NCBI RefSeq assembly: GCF_022870885.1
Contig: NZ_CP091509.1
Location: 1,302,001 to 1,366,000 of the forward strand
Reading direction: 5' to 3'
DNA from: Neisseria dumasiana
Lineage (GTDB): Bacteria; Pseudomonadota; Gammaproteobacteria; Burkholderiales; Neisseriaceae
Length of the DNA: 64,000 bases
Both the position numbers and the translations under genes were made by a program. The notes beneath the pieces were generated by a model, which worked only from the letters and a program-made list of their open reading frames with translations, did no database searches and was not told the origin of the DNA. Every line of letters begins with the position of its first letter. Position 1 is the stretch's first letter. Positions 9,407 to 18,954 of this stretch are shown in pieces.

Positions 9407-10633
9407 ATGTCGCTCACATCCGTTACCGAACTGCAAACCCTGATTAGGGCGCATATCGATAAAAGCAAATACCGCCCCGAGATGGAAACCGTTGCCGTTG
9501 CCCGCGCCGCAGGGCGCGTTTTGGCACAAGACATTACGTCGCCCCTGAATATCCCGTGCGCCGATATTTCCGCTATGGACGGCTACACTTTGCCGGCCGC
9601 AGCCGAAGCGGGCAGCCGTTGGCAGGTGGCGGGAGAGGCGGCGGCGGGCAAACCGTTTGCAGGCAATGTTCCCGAAGGCGGATGCGTGCGGATTATGACC
9701 GGAGCGGTTGTGCCCGTTGGCGGCGCGTGCGTGGTATTGAAAGAAAACGTAACCGTCGAAGAAAACGGCATCGTACTCAACCAAGCCGCCCGCGAAGGCG
9801 ACAATATCCGTTATTGCGGCGAAGAAGTGGCCGCAGGAGATACGGTTTTGCAGGCAGGGCGTATTTTACGACCCGCCGACATTATGCTGCTGGCTGCTTT
9901 GGGCGTGGGCGATGTGCCGGTTTACCGAAAAATCAAAGTGGCGGTGTTATCCACCGGCGACGAACTGCACGAACCCGGCACGCCCGTAGGCACACCCGAT
10001 CAGGTGTACGACAGCAACCGCCATACGCTAATGGCCAGATTAAGCATGTTGCCGGTGGATATTATCGATTTGGGGCAGGCGGCAGACGATTTGGAAGGCG
10101 TGCTGCATGTGCTCGACGAAGCCGCCCGCCAAGCCGATGCGGTGATTACTTCGGGCGGTGTGTCTGCGGGCGATTATGATTACGTTCGCGAAGCCGTATT
10201 GCGTTTGGGTGCCATCCATCATTACAAAGTGGCCATGAAACCGGGCAAGCCTTTTGTGTTCGGCAAAATGCTAAACACTTGGTATTTCGGTTTGCCCGGC
10301 AACCCCGTGTCCGGATTCGTGGGTTTTGATATGTTTGTGAAAGAAGCCTTATGGCTGCTGTGCGGGGCAACCGATGTGCCGCAACCACTGCGTTTTTCGG
10401 CCGTCTTAACCCGACCCGTGAAAAAATCGCCCGGCCGCACCGACATCCAGCGCGCACTTCTGCAACAAGAAGCCGACGGAAGCTGGTCGGCCGCACCCTC
10501 CGGAGAGCAGGATTCCCACCGCGTATGGGGCGTGAGCCGCGCCAACGGCTATATGATCCTGCCGCGTGAGGCAGGCGATTTGCCCGCAGGCAGCACCGTA
10601 ACCGTCCAGCCTTTTACGGAGGCTTTCTTATGA
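9407..10633 (+). CDS. moeA: Molybdopterin molybdenumtransferase MoeA
   Basis: A 408-residue enzyme that inserts molybdate into adenylylated molybdopterin. Family motifs seen are DISAMDGYTL near 45-55, VAVLSTGDEL near 183, TSGGVSAGDYDYV near 246, MKPGKPFVFGK near 276 and GLPGNPVSG near 291, all in the usual order and with full length. ATG at 9407 follows AAGGATAAACC. It overlaps moaA by ATGA, so both are one operon. Its place beside the nitrate reductase genes matches the need of NarG for molybdenum cofactor. Confidence 0.95.
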   Translation: MSLTSVTELQTLIRAHIDKSKYRPEMETVAVARAAGRVLAQDITSPLNIPCADISAMDGYTLPAAAEAGSRWQVAGEAAAGKPFAGNVPEGGCVRIMTGAVVPVGGACVVLKENVTVEENGIVLNQAAREGDNIRYCGEEVAAGDTVLQAGRILRPADIMLLAALGVGDVPVYRKIKVAVLSTGDELHEPGTPVGTPDQVYDSNRHTLMARLSMLPVDIIDLGQAADDLEGVLHVLDEAARQADAVITSGGVSAGDYDYVREAVLRLGAIHHYKVAMKPGKPFVFGKMLNTWYFGLPGNPVSGFVGFDMFVKEALWLLCGATDVPQPLRFSAVLTRPVKKSPGRTDIQRALLQQEADGSWSAAPSGEQDSHRVWGVSRANGYMILPREAGDLPAGSTVTVQPFTEAFL

Positions 10634-11607
10634 ACGCATTAACCGACCCTTTCCAACGCCGTTTAACTTACCTGCGTTTGTCCGTTACCGATTTGTGCAA
10701 CTACCGCTGCGTGTATTGCCTGCCCGACGGCTATCAAGGCAAGGCCAAACCCGACGAATTAAGCCTGCGCGAAATCGAAACGCTGGTGCAAACATTCGCC
10801 CGTAACGGCACGCGCAAAATCCGCCTCACCGGCGGCGAACCGACCTTGCGCCGCGATTTGGCCGACATCATTGCCGTCTGCAAAGCACAGCCCGAAATCG
10901 AACACGTCGCCCTAACTACCAACGCCTTCAAACTCGCCAAACTTTTCCCCGCCTACCGCGCGGCAGGCTTAGACAAACTCAACATCAGCATCGACAGTTT
11001 CGACCCCGAAGTGTTTTACCAAATCACCGGCAAGCGCGAATGCCGCAATATCCTGCGCGCCTTAGACGACATCTTGGCCGAAGGTTTCTACTCGATAAAA
11101 GTGAACACCTTATTGATGCGCCGCTACATCGACAGAACGCTCGCCGACGCACTAGAGTTCGTGCGCCACCGCCCCGTTACGCTGCGTTTTATCGAACTGA
11201 TGCAGACCCGCGATAATTTTTCACTCTTCAACGCACAACACCTTTCCGCCGCAGGATTGGAAGCCGATTTACAGGCACAAGGCTGGCAACTGATGCCCCG
11301 CCAAGCATACGCCGGCCCCGCCCGCGAATACTGGCATCGCGATTTCGCCGGCAGCATCGGCTTTATCGCCCCGTACAGCAAAGATTTCTGCCGCAGCTGC
11401 AACCGATTGCGCGTCAGCGCCCAAGGCAAAATGCACCTGTGCCTGTTCGGCGGCACCGCCTACGACCTCCGCCCATGGCTGCAACAAGGCGACACCGAAG
11501 GCTTGCAGCAGCACCTGCACGAATTGATGGCCGAAAAACCGGAACATCATTTCCTACACAACAAAAAATTCGGCTTGATACGCGACCTTTCAATGATTGG
11601 CGGATAG
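10630..11607 (+). CDS. moaA: GTP 3',8-cyclase MoaA
   Basis: A 325-residue radical-SAM enzyme for the first step of molybdopterin synthesis. The SAM cluster is CNYRCVYC (Cys23, Cys27, Cys30); TGGEPTLRRDL is the SAM-binding stretch; the C-terminal second cluster is FCRSCNRLR plus a later cysteine in MHLCLFG. The protein ends in MIGG, the double glycine that completes the active site in this family. Start overlaps the moeA stop (ATGA), with GGAGG 8 bp upstream. Confidence 0.96.
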   Translation: MNALTDPFQRRLTYLRLSVTDLCNYRCVYCLPDGYQGKAKPDELSLREIETLVQTFARNGTRKIRLTGGEPTLRRDLADIIAVCKAQPEIEHVALTTNAFKLAKLFPAYRAAGLDKLNISIDSFDPEVFYQITGKRECRNILRALDDILAEGFYSIKVNTLLMRRYIDRTLADALEFVRHRPVTLRFIELMQTRDNFSLFNAQHLSAAGLEADLQAQGWQLMPRQAYAGPAREYWHRDFAGSIGFIAPYSKDFCRSCNRLRVSAQGKMHLCLFGGTAYDLRPWLQQGDTEGLQQHLHELMAEKPEHHFLHNKKFGLIRDLSMIGG

Positions 11608-11634
11608 GAACAATACCCCGCAGAGCATGTTGTT

Positions 11635-11661
11635 AGGCCGTCTGAAACTTTCAGACGGCCT
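11635..11661 (+). terminator. Terminator after moaA
   Basis: Inverted DUS pair, 12-bp stem with a 3-nt loop, followed by TTTTGTTAT, so a good intrinsic terminator on the plus strand. Confidence 0.88.
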
Positions 11662-11752
11662 TTTGTTATATGCAAATGGAAAATAAGTATCCGTTCTGCT
11701 ATATTTCTAAAGCATAATTTCCCTTTGTACACACCGCTTTGGAACGCCCGCG

Positions 11753-14380
11753 ATGACCCAAACCCAATCCTACCACCTCAGCTTCTCCCGCTTCACTCCC
11801 TCCCTTTCCGTCGTCTCCTTCACCGCCACCGAAGCATTCAACACAGCCTACCGTCTCGACATCGAACTTACCTCCGCCGATGCCGATTTGTCGCTGTCGT
11901 CCTACATCAACCAAGCGGCTAAGTTTACGGTAACGCCGGTAAGCTCTGATGCGTTGGGATTGATTGAGGGAATGATCGCGCCTCAAGCGTTGAAGGAATG
12001 GAGCGGCATCATCACTTCCTGCGAGAAGTTGTCGGTATCGGCTGACGAAACCCGTTACCGTATGGTATTGGAACCCCGCATCGCCGCATTGAAGCACCAC
12101 CGCACTTCGCGGCTGTTTCAAAACCAAAACGTTCCCGACATTATTTCATCGCTGTTGAAACATCACGGTTTTGCCGGTGTCGATTTCCGTTTCAACACTT
12201 CCCGCGAATACGGTGTGCGCGAGTATGTGACCCAGTATCAGGAAAGCGACTTCGCCTTTATCAACCGGCTGTGCGAAGAAGAAGGGATTTGGTACGCATT
12301 CGAGCAGAATGCCCAATATGGCGATGTGGCAGTATTCGGTGACGATGCCGCCCATTATTTTCGCAGTAATACCTCTCCCTATCCCTACCGCCCCCACGGC
12401 GGATTGGAGAGTGTCGGTAAAGAAGCGGTGTTCGCCTTACAGGTGAAACACAACCCGATTCTCGAATCCATCCGCGTCGGCGACTACAACTACCGCGATG
12501 CAGATACCGATTTGTCGTCCCAAGTAACGGCCAAGAGTACGGAAACCGACAGCAGCGTTCTACTCGGCAGCGACAGCCATTGGGGTTTGCATCAAAAGAC
12601 CCCCGAGGAAGCGCAACTTCAGACGGCCTTACTGCAACAGCTCGACCACAGCCGCCGTATTGTTGCCTCCGGCAGCGGCAACATCACCGCCCTCAGCACC
12701 GGCCAAGTGTTTCAGACGGCCCCAAGCTTCAGCGAAGCGCCCAACGGCTGGCTGGTAGTGTCGCTCACCCACAGCGGCAGCCGCGACCAAGCGTACAGCC
12801 ACCGCTTTAGCGCCATCCCCGCCGACAGCATCTTCCGCCCCGAACGCATCACCCCGTTACCCAAGATCCAGGGCAGCCTACCCGCACGAGTCACCAGCCC
12901 CGGCAACTACACCTACGCCTATATCGACAACATGGGGCGCTACCGCGTCAAACTGCCGTTCGACCTCGACGAATGGAGCCCGGGCGGAGAAAGCCGCCCC
13001 ATCCGCCTGGCCAAACCCTACGCCGGCCCCGACTACGGCCAACACTTTCCGCTGCACGAAGGCACCGAAGTGATGCTGTCGTTCGTACAGGGTAATCCCG
13101 ATAGGCCGTATATCTCGGGTGTGATGCACGACAGTTCCCACCCCGACCATGTTCCCGCCGATTGGAACACCCGTAACGTCATCCGCACTTGGGCGAACAA
13201 CAAACTGCGGATGGAAGACAAACAGGGGCAGGAACACATCAAACTGGCGACCGAATACGGCAAAACCCAACTCAACCTCGGCCATATCGTCGACAGCCAA
13301 AGACAAAAACGCGGCGACAACGGCGAAGGCTTCGAGCTGCGTACCGACAGTTGGGGGGCGTTGCGGGCGGGTAAAGGTTTGTTTATCTCTTCAGATGGCC
13401 AAAGCGGTGCACAGGGAACGGTATTAAACCGTGACGAAGCCATCGCCAATTTGGAACAGGCATTGTCATTAGCGAAGAGTCTGAATAAAGCAGCCAATGT
13501 AGCCAAAGCGGAAGGAACCTTAACCGAAGAGCAGGAAGGCCGTCTGAAAAACTGTATCAAAGACTTATACCGACAAGTGATTTTACTGTCCGCCCCCGAC
13601 GGCATTGCCAGCGCCACCCCGCAAAGCCAACTGCACACCGCCGGCCAACACATCCACCATATCAGCGGCGGCGACACCGACATCAGCGCCGGCCGCAACT
13701 TTACCGCCCATGCAGTAGAGAGCGTCAACCTGTTCGGCCAAAGCAGCGGCGCGAAGTTACAGGCCAATCAGGGCAAGGTAGAGATTCAGGCCCAGAACGA
13801 CGAGATGCAGATCAATGCCCTCAAAGACACCACCATCACCAGCAGCGCGGGGAAAGTAATAGTAGCGGCCAAAGACGAAATCCTGCTGACCAGCGGCGGG
13901 GCGTACATCAAGATTAAAGACGGCAACATCGAACTGGGCTGTCCGAAAATGGTGTGGGTGAAATGCGCGGGGTTTCAGGTGATGGGGCCGAGTAGTGTGA
14001 ATGTAAAAACACCTTTATTGCCTACAACAGGTATATATAGTCGTCGTTTTGATTTCAGTCATATATTCTCAAAAGATATTTTGGAGCAGGGATTAAGTTA
14101 TCAAGTTATTCACAGAGGCCAAAACTCCGAAACTTTCCAAAAATTAGATCATGATGGCAGAACGTCAAGATTCTTTGGTGATACACAAGATGAAATTGAA
14201 ATAGCTATTATCGGAAAGTTGACGGAAGACGGCAAATGGCGTTTAACAGAAGAAAGACATTGTGATTTGCACGATGAATGCTGTTGTGGTGCAGAAGACG
14301 AACAAGATTATCAAGAAGATATCGACGATGGTTTAGATATAGACGATTTAATAGAAGATTTTAACAATTTTGGAAATTAA
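11753..14380 (+). CDS. vgrG: Type VI secretion spike protein VgrG with variable C-terminal tail
   Basis: An 875-residue VgrG. Order: gp27-like base (about 1-370), gp5-like OB-fold (about 376-460, PARVTSPGNYTYAYIDNMG to NPDRPYISG), the RTWANNKLRMEDKQGQEHI stretch near 480, a DUF2345 beta-helix (about 541-745), then a tail of about 130 residues ending in a highly acidic segment and DDLIEDFNNFGN. The coding sequence is GC-rich up to about 13,990 and clearly AT-rich after it, so the tail appears exchanged together with the downstream cargo genes. No other T6SS structural genes or PAAR gene are present here, so it is an orphan vgrG. The next gene starts 2 bp after the stop. Confidence 0.93.
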   Translation: MTQTQSYHLSFSRFTPSLSVVSFTATEAFNTAYRLDIELTSADADLSLSSYINQAAKFTVTPVSSDALGLIEGMIAPQALKEWSGIITSCEKLSVSADETRYRMVLEPRIAALKHHRTSRLFQNQNVPDIISSLLKHHGFAGVDFRFNTSREYGVREYVTQYQESDFAFINRLCEEEGIWYAFEQNAQYGDVAVFGDDAAHYFRSNTSPYPYRPHGGLESVGKEAVFALQVKHNPILESIRVGDYNYRDADTDLSSQVTAKSTETDSSVLLGSDSHWGLHQKTPEEAQLQTALLQQLDHSRRIVASGSGNITALSTGQVFQTAPSFSEAPNGWLVVSLTHSGSRDQAYSHRFSAIPADSIFRPERITPLPKIQGSLPARVTSPGNYTYAYIDNMGRYRVKLPFDLDEWSPGGESRPIRLAKPYAGPDYGQHFPLHEGTEVMLSFVQGNPDRPYISGVMHDSSHPDHVPADWNTRNVIRTWANNKLRMEDKQGQEHIKLATEYGKTQLNLGHIVDSQRQKRGDNGEGFELRTDSWGALRAGKGLFISSDGQSGAQGTVLNRDEAIANLEQALSLAKSLNKAANVAKAEGTLTEEQEGRLKNCIKDLYRQVILLSAPDGIASATPQSQLHTAGQHIHHISGGDTDISAGRNFTAHAVESVNLFGQSSGAKLQANQGKVEIQAQNDEMQINALKDTTITSSAGKVIVAAKDEILLTSGGAYIKIKDGNIELGCPKMVWVKCAGFQVMGPSSVNVKTPLLPTTGIYSRRFDFSHIFSKDILEQGLSYQVIHRGQNSETFQKLDHDGRTSRFFGDTQDEIEIAIIGKLTEDGKWRLTEERHCDLHDECCCGAEDEQDYQEDIDDGLDIDDLIEDFNNFGN
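14342..14380 (+). repeat. Tail repeat copy 1 (end of vgrG)
   Basis: 39 bp encoding DDLIEDFNNFGN and the stop; 33 of 39 bases match the last 39 bp of the next gene (14920-14958). Confidence 0.8.
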
Positions 14381-14382
14381 AT

Positions 14383-14958
14383 ATGGGAAATAAATTAATT
14401 TTGACTGTTTTATTGGCGGTTTTTACATCTTATTCCTATGCTGCAAAAAACAATGAGATCACAATAACAACCAATGACAAACAGATTGTTCATTTTTTTG
14501 ATACAGACTGTGGAAATATAAGAAATACAGATCTCTATTATATGAAAAGAGGTACAGATGCCAACATTATGTTGCGTAAGGTTTGGAAAAAAGTAAAGTT
14601 TAATCAAAATAAGTCTATTGAACAATATACTTATGCTTGTGATCAAGGGAAAAAGAACGGAAAAGTCTACACCATAAATTATGTATTCAATACAAAAGAT
14701 CGCTCACAATTAACTGTAATTTATCCGCCAAATTATAAAAATGCCTATGGCGTTCACTTTACGTTTGAATGTCAATTTGTAGCAAGTGCCTTTGCAAATA
14801 AAAAAGATATCGAACTTAAATCCATATTAGATAAATTCTTGGAGCTTCAACCTAGAGCAAAATGTTTGGCGGCACCGGTGGACGATAATAACGTCCCCTA
14901 TTCAACTTATAACCAAAAAGATGATTTATTGGAAGATTATAAAAATTTCGGAAATTAA
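14383..14958 (+). CDS. Secreted 191-residue protein of unknown function sharing the VgrG C-terminal tail
   Basis: Not recognised. It has a signal peptide (cleavage near residue 20, SYSYA) and four cysteines (near 45, 86, 126 and 166), which suits an exported, disulfide-bonded periplasmic protein. It ends in DDLLEDYKNFGN, almost the same as the last 12 residues of VgrG. It lies 2 bp after vgrG and 18 bp before the large effector-like gene, all in one AT-rich transcription unit. It may be an immunity or accessory protein of the T6SS cargo, or carry the tail tag for docking; neither is shown. Confidence 0.75.
   Translation: MGNKLILTVLLAVFTSYSYAAKNNEITITTNDKQIVHFFDTDCGNIRNTDLYYMKRGTDANIMLRKVWKKVKFNQNKSIEQYTYACDQGKKNGKVYTINYVFNTKDRSQLTVIYPPNYKNAYGVHFTFECQFVASAFANKKDIELKSILDKFLELQPRAKCLAAPVDDNNVPYSTYNQKDDLLEDYKNFGN
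14920..14958 (+). repeat. Tail repeat copy 2 (end of the 191-residue protein)
   Basis: Direct counterpart of 14342-14380; encodes DDLLEDYKNFGN and the stop at the same reading-frame position. Confidence 0.8.
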
Positions 14959-14976
14959 GAGGAAATCAGATAAATT

Positions 14977-17328
14977 ATGCGAACCAATAAACCGGTAGAA
15001 GGAATTGCTTATAATTCCAACAGGGAAGGATTTATCTTTGCGTTGGCGAGAAGGGAGAGTTCTGCAGATTTAAACAAAGATGATACTTTCAATGAATACC
15101 CTATTAGGGTAATTAATGATCATGGATATGTGGGTTTGTTTCAATACGGAACTCCTGCTCTTATAGACATCGGCTATAAAACAAGAGACGGGCAATGGAC
15201 GGGTAAAAACGGTGCAACTTCACTAGAAGCTTTTAGGTCATCCCGTCAAACTCAGATCGCAGCTATTAATTTATCCATAGATTTGTGGTGTAAAAGATTA
15301 CGTGCTACCGGCTTAAATGAATATTACGGAAAAATTGTTAAGGGTATTGAAATTACGGAATCAGGTTGCATCGCAGGTTGCCATTTGGTCGGACTGGGAG
15401 GATTGGCGTCTTTTTTAAATGTACCCGGCAACTTGAAAATCAACAAAAGCACAGGAAAAAACCATAAAGAATTTGACGGAAATGGTGTGCATATCAGCCA
15501 TTACATTGATTTATTTGCTCATTATGATATGGAAAGTTGCTGTAAACGTAAGATACGGATTGGTTTGAAAGATCCAAGTGGATTACCTATAGAAGGCAAA
15601 CACGTAACAATATTAAGTTCATATGAAGGGAAGCACACCAACAGCCAATTCAAGATAGAACATAAAACAGACGCAGATGGTGAGTTGCCTGTTATTGTGA
15701 GACATCCGGGTGCCAAAATTACTTTGGAAATCGACGGCAGAAAAAGTGAAGATATTACTCAAAAGGCCGATCAAATTCAGCCGTTTAATATAGTGGCTTC
15801 TGATTTGAAAATAAGTGCCCCGTTAGCTGAAAAAGGTAAACCTGAGGCTAAAAAGCAAGAGGCTGTACAAGAGAAAAAAGAAGAACAACAACAAACGCCG
15901 GTTGAAACCAATAAAGATATTAATTTTAATATTGCCATATTGGAAGGAGATACTAAAAAAACCATCAGTAATGTTAAATTTACCTTAGTTTATAAAGGCA
16001 AGCCTAAACAGCATATAACAGACAGCCAGGGAATCAAAAAAAATATCATTGCAGAAGCGGGACAAAGTGTGCAGGTTTGTGTAGCAGGAGAAGGAAACCT
16101 CCAGCCTGTTAAGTCTTTTACCGTAACCGAAAGTTTGAAAGACACAACGGTTGAAGTTGCCTTACCTGTACATACGTTCAATATTGTTGTGGTTGATACT
16201 AAGGGAAAAATCGTACCCAATGCCGAATTCAGTATTTTTTATCGTAATAAAGAACGTACGAGGAAAACCGATAGTGAAGGCCGTCTGAAAATCAAAGCGC
16301 TAGTCGGTTTCGTATGCGGATTCGGAAACAGAGGAAATCCTCTGACTTATTTCAGATGCTTGCAATCGGTATCGCTAAGGAAAATTATCGTAAATTCAGC
16401 TGCTGTGCAGATTGCGAAGGGTTCTGCCGGCAAAACTGTGGCTACAATGGTGGTACAGGCTGCAAAACAAACGAAGGAAGCAGCAAAACCAAAATCGCCG
16501 TTACCGGCGAAAACGGAGAAGCAGCAAAGCAAACCACAGGAGAAAAAGAAGGATGAAAAGCCTCCGCAACCGGAGCCGGTTAAGCAAAAGAATACACACA
16601 CGGAGAAAAACGGTAATCCGCTGACGGTGGTTGGGAATGAAAAAACTGCTAATGATACAATCCGTTATCATATTTACCACGATGGCACCATAAAAAGAGA
16701 AAATAAGGAAGCTACGGGATATGTTGAATTTATTTATTATGATGAAGGAGGAGGCTACCATCATTTAGGTAAGTCCGCATTTATTTCTGCAAATAAATGG
16801 GCTAAAAAAAATATTTTAGCAATCCCTAAAAAGAAAATATATCTAGTTGATCAAAGAAAGCACAGTTATTATAAAAGTAGAGATGGAAAAATTGGTTATA
16901 GCTGGGAAATTCAAAGTGATGGTGGTCGTTATTACTTAAGCGGCAATGCTTTTGCAGCTGTTTTAGGAGCGATGTGTTCTTTAGGATATAGTGAATACAT
17001 AGGATCGGGTTTTAGTACAAAAAATGGAGGACCCGGCAAAAGTGATTCACATATTAATGGTATTAATGGGGATTTTCGTTATTTAGCTAAGAATAACTTA
17101 CATGTGAAAACCCCTGTTCATACTGACTATAGCATCTTTGATTGGGATGCCAATGTGAGATTTGTAGAGGCATTATATAAGTTTGGTTATAAGGATTTTA
17201 GGTCTTGGCCAGTCAAATCAAAAGGTTGGAAATTGTTGCCATATTCAAGCAAACTTAAAGATCATAAGAATCATATACATTTACAAGGGTTTAGGCCTAA
17301 AATTATTGACTTTGAAAACAAAAAATAG
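14977..17328 (+). CDS. Probable T6SS effector: lysozyme-like domain, Ig-like repeats, LAS metallopeptidase domain
   Basis: A 783-residue protein without signal peptide, as expected for a T6SS cargo. Residues about 15-180 look like a lysozyme/transglycosylase fold: candidate catalytic Glu27 in ALARRESS and GYVGLFQYGTPALIDIGY at 50-67. Residues about 190-450 contain three transthyretin/CNA_B-like repeats, each with a TDxxG turn. A Lys/Pro/Glu-rich hinge follows (about 490-540). The C-terminal part has a LAS zinc site: His692 and Asp699 in SHINGINGD (H-x6-D) and His766/His768 in NHIHLQ. Together this predicts cleavage of both glycan and peptide parts of peptidoglycan. A region near 435-470 is poorly conserved and contains a DUS. 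The lipoprotein gene 9 bp downstream is the likely immunity partner. Confidence 0.8.
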   Translation: MRTNKPVEGIAYNSNREGFIFALARRESSADLNKDDTFNEYPIRVINDHGYVGLFQYGTPALIDIGYKTRDGQWTGKNGATSLEAFRSSRQTQIAAINLSIDLWCKRLRATGLNEYYGKIVKGIEITESGCIAGCHLVGLGGLASFLNVPGNLKINKSTGKNHKEFDGNGVHISHYIDLFAHYDMESCCKRKIRIGLKDPSGLPIEGKHVTILSSYEGKHTNSQFKIEHKTDADGELPVIVRHPGAKITLEIDGRKSEDITQKADQIQPFNIVASDLKISAPLAEKGKPEAKKQEAVQEKKEEQQQTPVETNKDINFNIAILEGDTKKTISNVKFTLVYKGKPKQHITDSQGIKKNIIAEAGQSVQVCVAGEGNLQPVKSFTVTESLKDTTVEVALPVHTFNIVVVDTKGKIVPNAEFSIFYRNKERTRKTDSEGRLKIKALVGFVCGFGNRGNPLTYFRCLQSVSLRKIIVNSAAVQIAKGSAGKTVATMVVQAAKQTKEAAKPKSPLPAKTEKQQSKPQEKKKDEKPPQPEPVKQKNTHTEKNGNPLTVVGNEKTANDTIRYHIYHDGTIKRENKEATGYVEFIYYDEGGGYHHLGKSAFISANKWAKKNILAIPKKKIYLVDQRKHSYYKSRDGKIGYSWEIQSDGGRYYLSGNAFAAVLGAMCSLGYSEYIGSGFSTKNGGPGKSDSHINGINGDFRYLAKNNLHVKTPVHTDYSIFDWDANVRFVEALYKFGYKDFRSWPVKSKGWKLLPYSSKLKDHKNHIHLQGFRPKIIDFENKK

Positions 17329-17337
17329 GGTATTAAT

Positions 17338-18150
17338 ATGCTTAAATTTATCTTACAATTAAATATTGTATTTTTATCATTCGTAACATTGATATCGTGT
17401 AAAGACAATATAAAATCAAACAATGATTCACCTGATCATACTTTGGAAAAGAAAGATAATGTTTCCATTATTAAAGATGTTGATTGTTCAGTAAACTTTC
17501 CGAAAGAACAAGAACATTTGGCTAATGCTCCATGTTTACGTTTGCCAATGAAAACGTCTGATTTCCAACACTACCCTACGTTGAAAAACGGTTTATTAGA
17601 TTTAGATAAATTACCAACACCATTCGATCATAAAGAGTATTTGCGCCCTCTTCAAACTGATGTTCCAGAGTACGCTAATTTATTAGGTATTATTCCCTAT
17701 GACAACAATTATGTGTGGCTACTCATTATTTATAATGAAAACTCAGAAGAAGCGGAAGGGATTAGTGTTATACAGCAAGTTTATGAATTAAGATTATTTG
17801 AAAGAAAGCTAGGCAATGAAATTGAAGAAGGATATAAAAATCGAGTTCGACTTGGAATTCAAGATCTGACTTTCGATTTACCTTTTTATAATAACCCTAA
17901 AGTGAAAAAGCCACCATTTAATTTTAAAGAAGATGAACATGGTGCTTTAAGCTACAAGCTCAAGGATACGGTAGGATTACAACATGATAAGGAATGTTAC
18001 TCTAATTTTACTATTCAAACAGATTGGTCTATACATACTGATATAAACTGTTACCGAATAAAAAAATCTAAAAAAATATTAGATTCAAAAAGAACCAATA
18101 TTTGGAAGTTGAATAGGGAAAGTATGGTTTTTGAAGAGTTAACTAACTAA
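17338..18150 (+). CDS. Lipoprotein, candidate immunity protein for the upstream effector
   Basis: 270 residues, family not recognised. N-terminal hydrophobic segment ends in the lipobox LISC (Cys20), so the protein is a lipoprotein that would face the periplasm, the compartment where a peptidoglycan hydrolase delivered by T6SS acts. Further cysteines occur at about 43, 60, 216 and 236. It starts 9 bp after the effector stop, the tight spacing typical of effector-immunity pairs. Strongly AT-rich with a low-GC codon choice, unlike the flanking chromosome. Function is inferred from position only. Confidence 0.65.
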   Translation: MLKFILQLNIVFLSFVTLISCKDNIKSNNDSPDHTLEKKDNVSIIKDVDCSVNFPKEQEHLANAPCLRLPMKTSDFQHYPTLKNGLLDLDKLPTPFDHKEYLRPLQTDVPEYANLLGIIPYDNNYVWLLIIYNENSEEAEGISVIQQVYELRLFERKLGNEIEEGYKNRVRLGIQDLTFDLPFYNNPKVKKPPFNFKEDEHGALSYKLKDTVGLQHDKECYSNFTIQTDWSIHTDINCYRIKKSKKILDSKRTNIWKLNRESMVFEELTN

Positions 18151-18336
18151 CCAAACCAAGTAACCGAATTGAAGAAAATTTTATTTTTAAAATTTAAGGT
18201 GTGATATTTTTAATATCATTTAATACTATTTAGATAGTATTTTATCTCTTTATTTATATAAAAAATCAAATTCTAGATTTTAAATTAATAAATATTATTT
18301 TTTTTGTATATATAAATATATAAGAAAGTATATGTA

Positions 18337-18838
18337 ATGGAAAAATACAAAATATATAAAATATTATTAGGATTATTGTTAATATCTGACTTTAGGCTCT
18401 GCATATGCTCAAAACACTATCAGTAATCAATTTCAGATTGATGGATTTAACAATATTAAGATTAACTCAAAATTTAATGCTAAAAAATTAAAAAAAGAAT
18501 TTGAACATGAACAGAATGTTGGTTGTGCTATTGCAACTGATAAATTACATAAAAAAGTTAGCTATATGATTGATGAGGATATTGTTGTTGTTATTAGTAC
18601 AGATGATAAAAATATGTATTCTCCAGCAAATGTAAGAGTTGGTGATTCTTTAAAAACTGTTTACAAAAAGCATCCTTATAAAAAAGGTATACGTTTGGAA
18701 AATCCATATGTAGGATTTTCTATTGTCTATATGTATCCTAACAAAATTGGAGTGAAATATAATATTTTAAATAATAAAGTTGAAAGTTTTGAGATAGGAA
18801 CCAAAGAATATTTAGAGCTAATGGAAAGTTGTTCATAA
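18337..18838 (+). pseudogene. Frameshifted periplasmic immunity-like protein (copy 1 of the array)
   Basis: ATG at 18337 opens a signal peptide, but the frame stops at 18424-18426. Removing one base near 18388 restores a continuous protein of about 166 residues with a normal signal peptide ending GSAYA, followed by the open part that ends in ESCS. The C-terminal half (NVRVGDSLKTVYKKHP, IGVKYNILNNKVESFEIG) is clearly related to the intact lipoprotein at 18955-19518. The family resembles small periplasmic proteins with a GIxVGDxxxxVYxxHG core and a terminal EGC-like end. A sequencing error at the shifted base would be an alternative explanation. The 185 bp before it are very AT-rich and empty. 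Confidence 0.7.
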
Positions 18839-18954
18839 AGTCTATTAGTTACATTTTAAATGAGCATACAATTTAAATGAGCATACAATGTGATAGTATA
18901 TATTTAGTTTATGTTCTTTGTTTTAAAGGATAAAATTTTTCAAGTATTTATTTT

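Noticed and set aside
16254..16560. Possible frameshift in the middle of the effector gene
   Set aside because: Another frame is open for 80 codons, but the annotated frame keeps a repeat-like pattern with GN and a Lys/Pro hinge and joins both domains without a stop.
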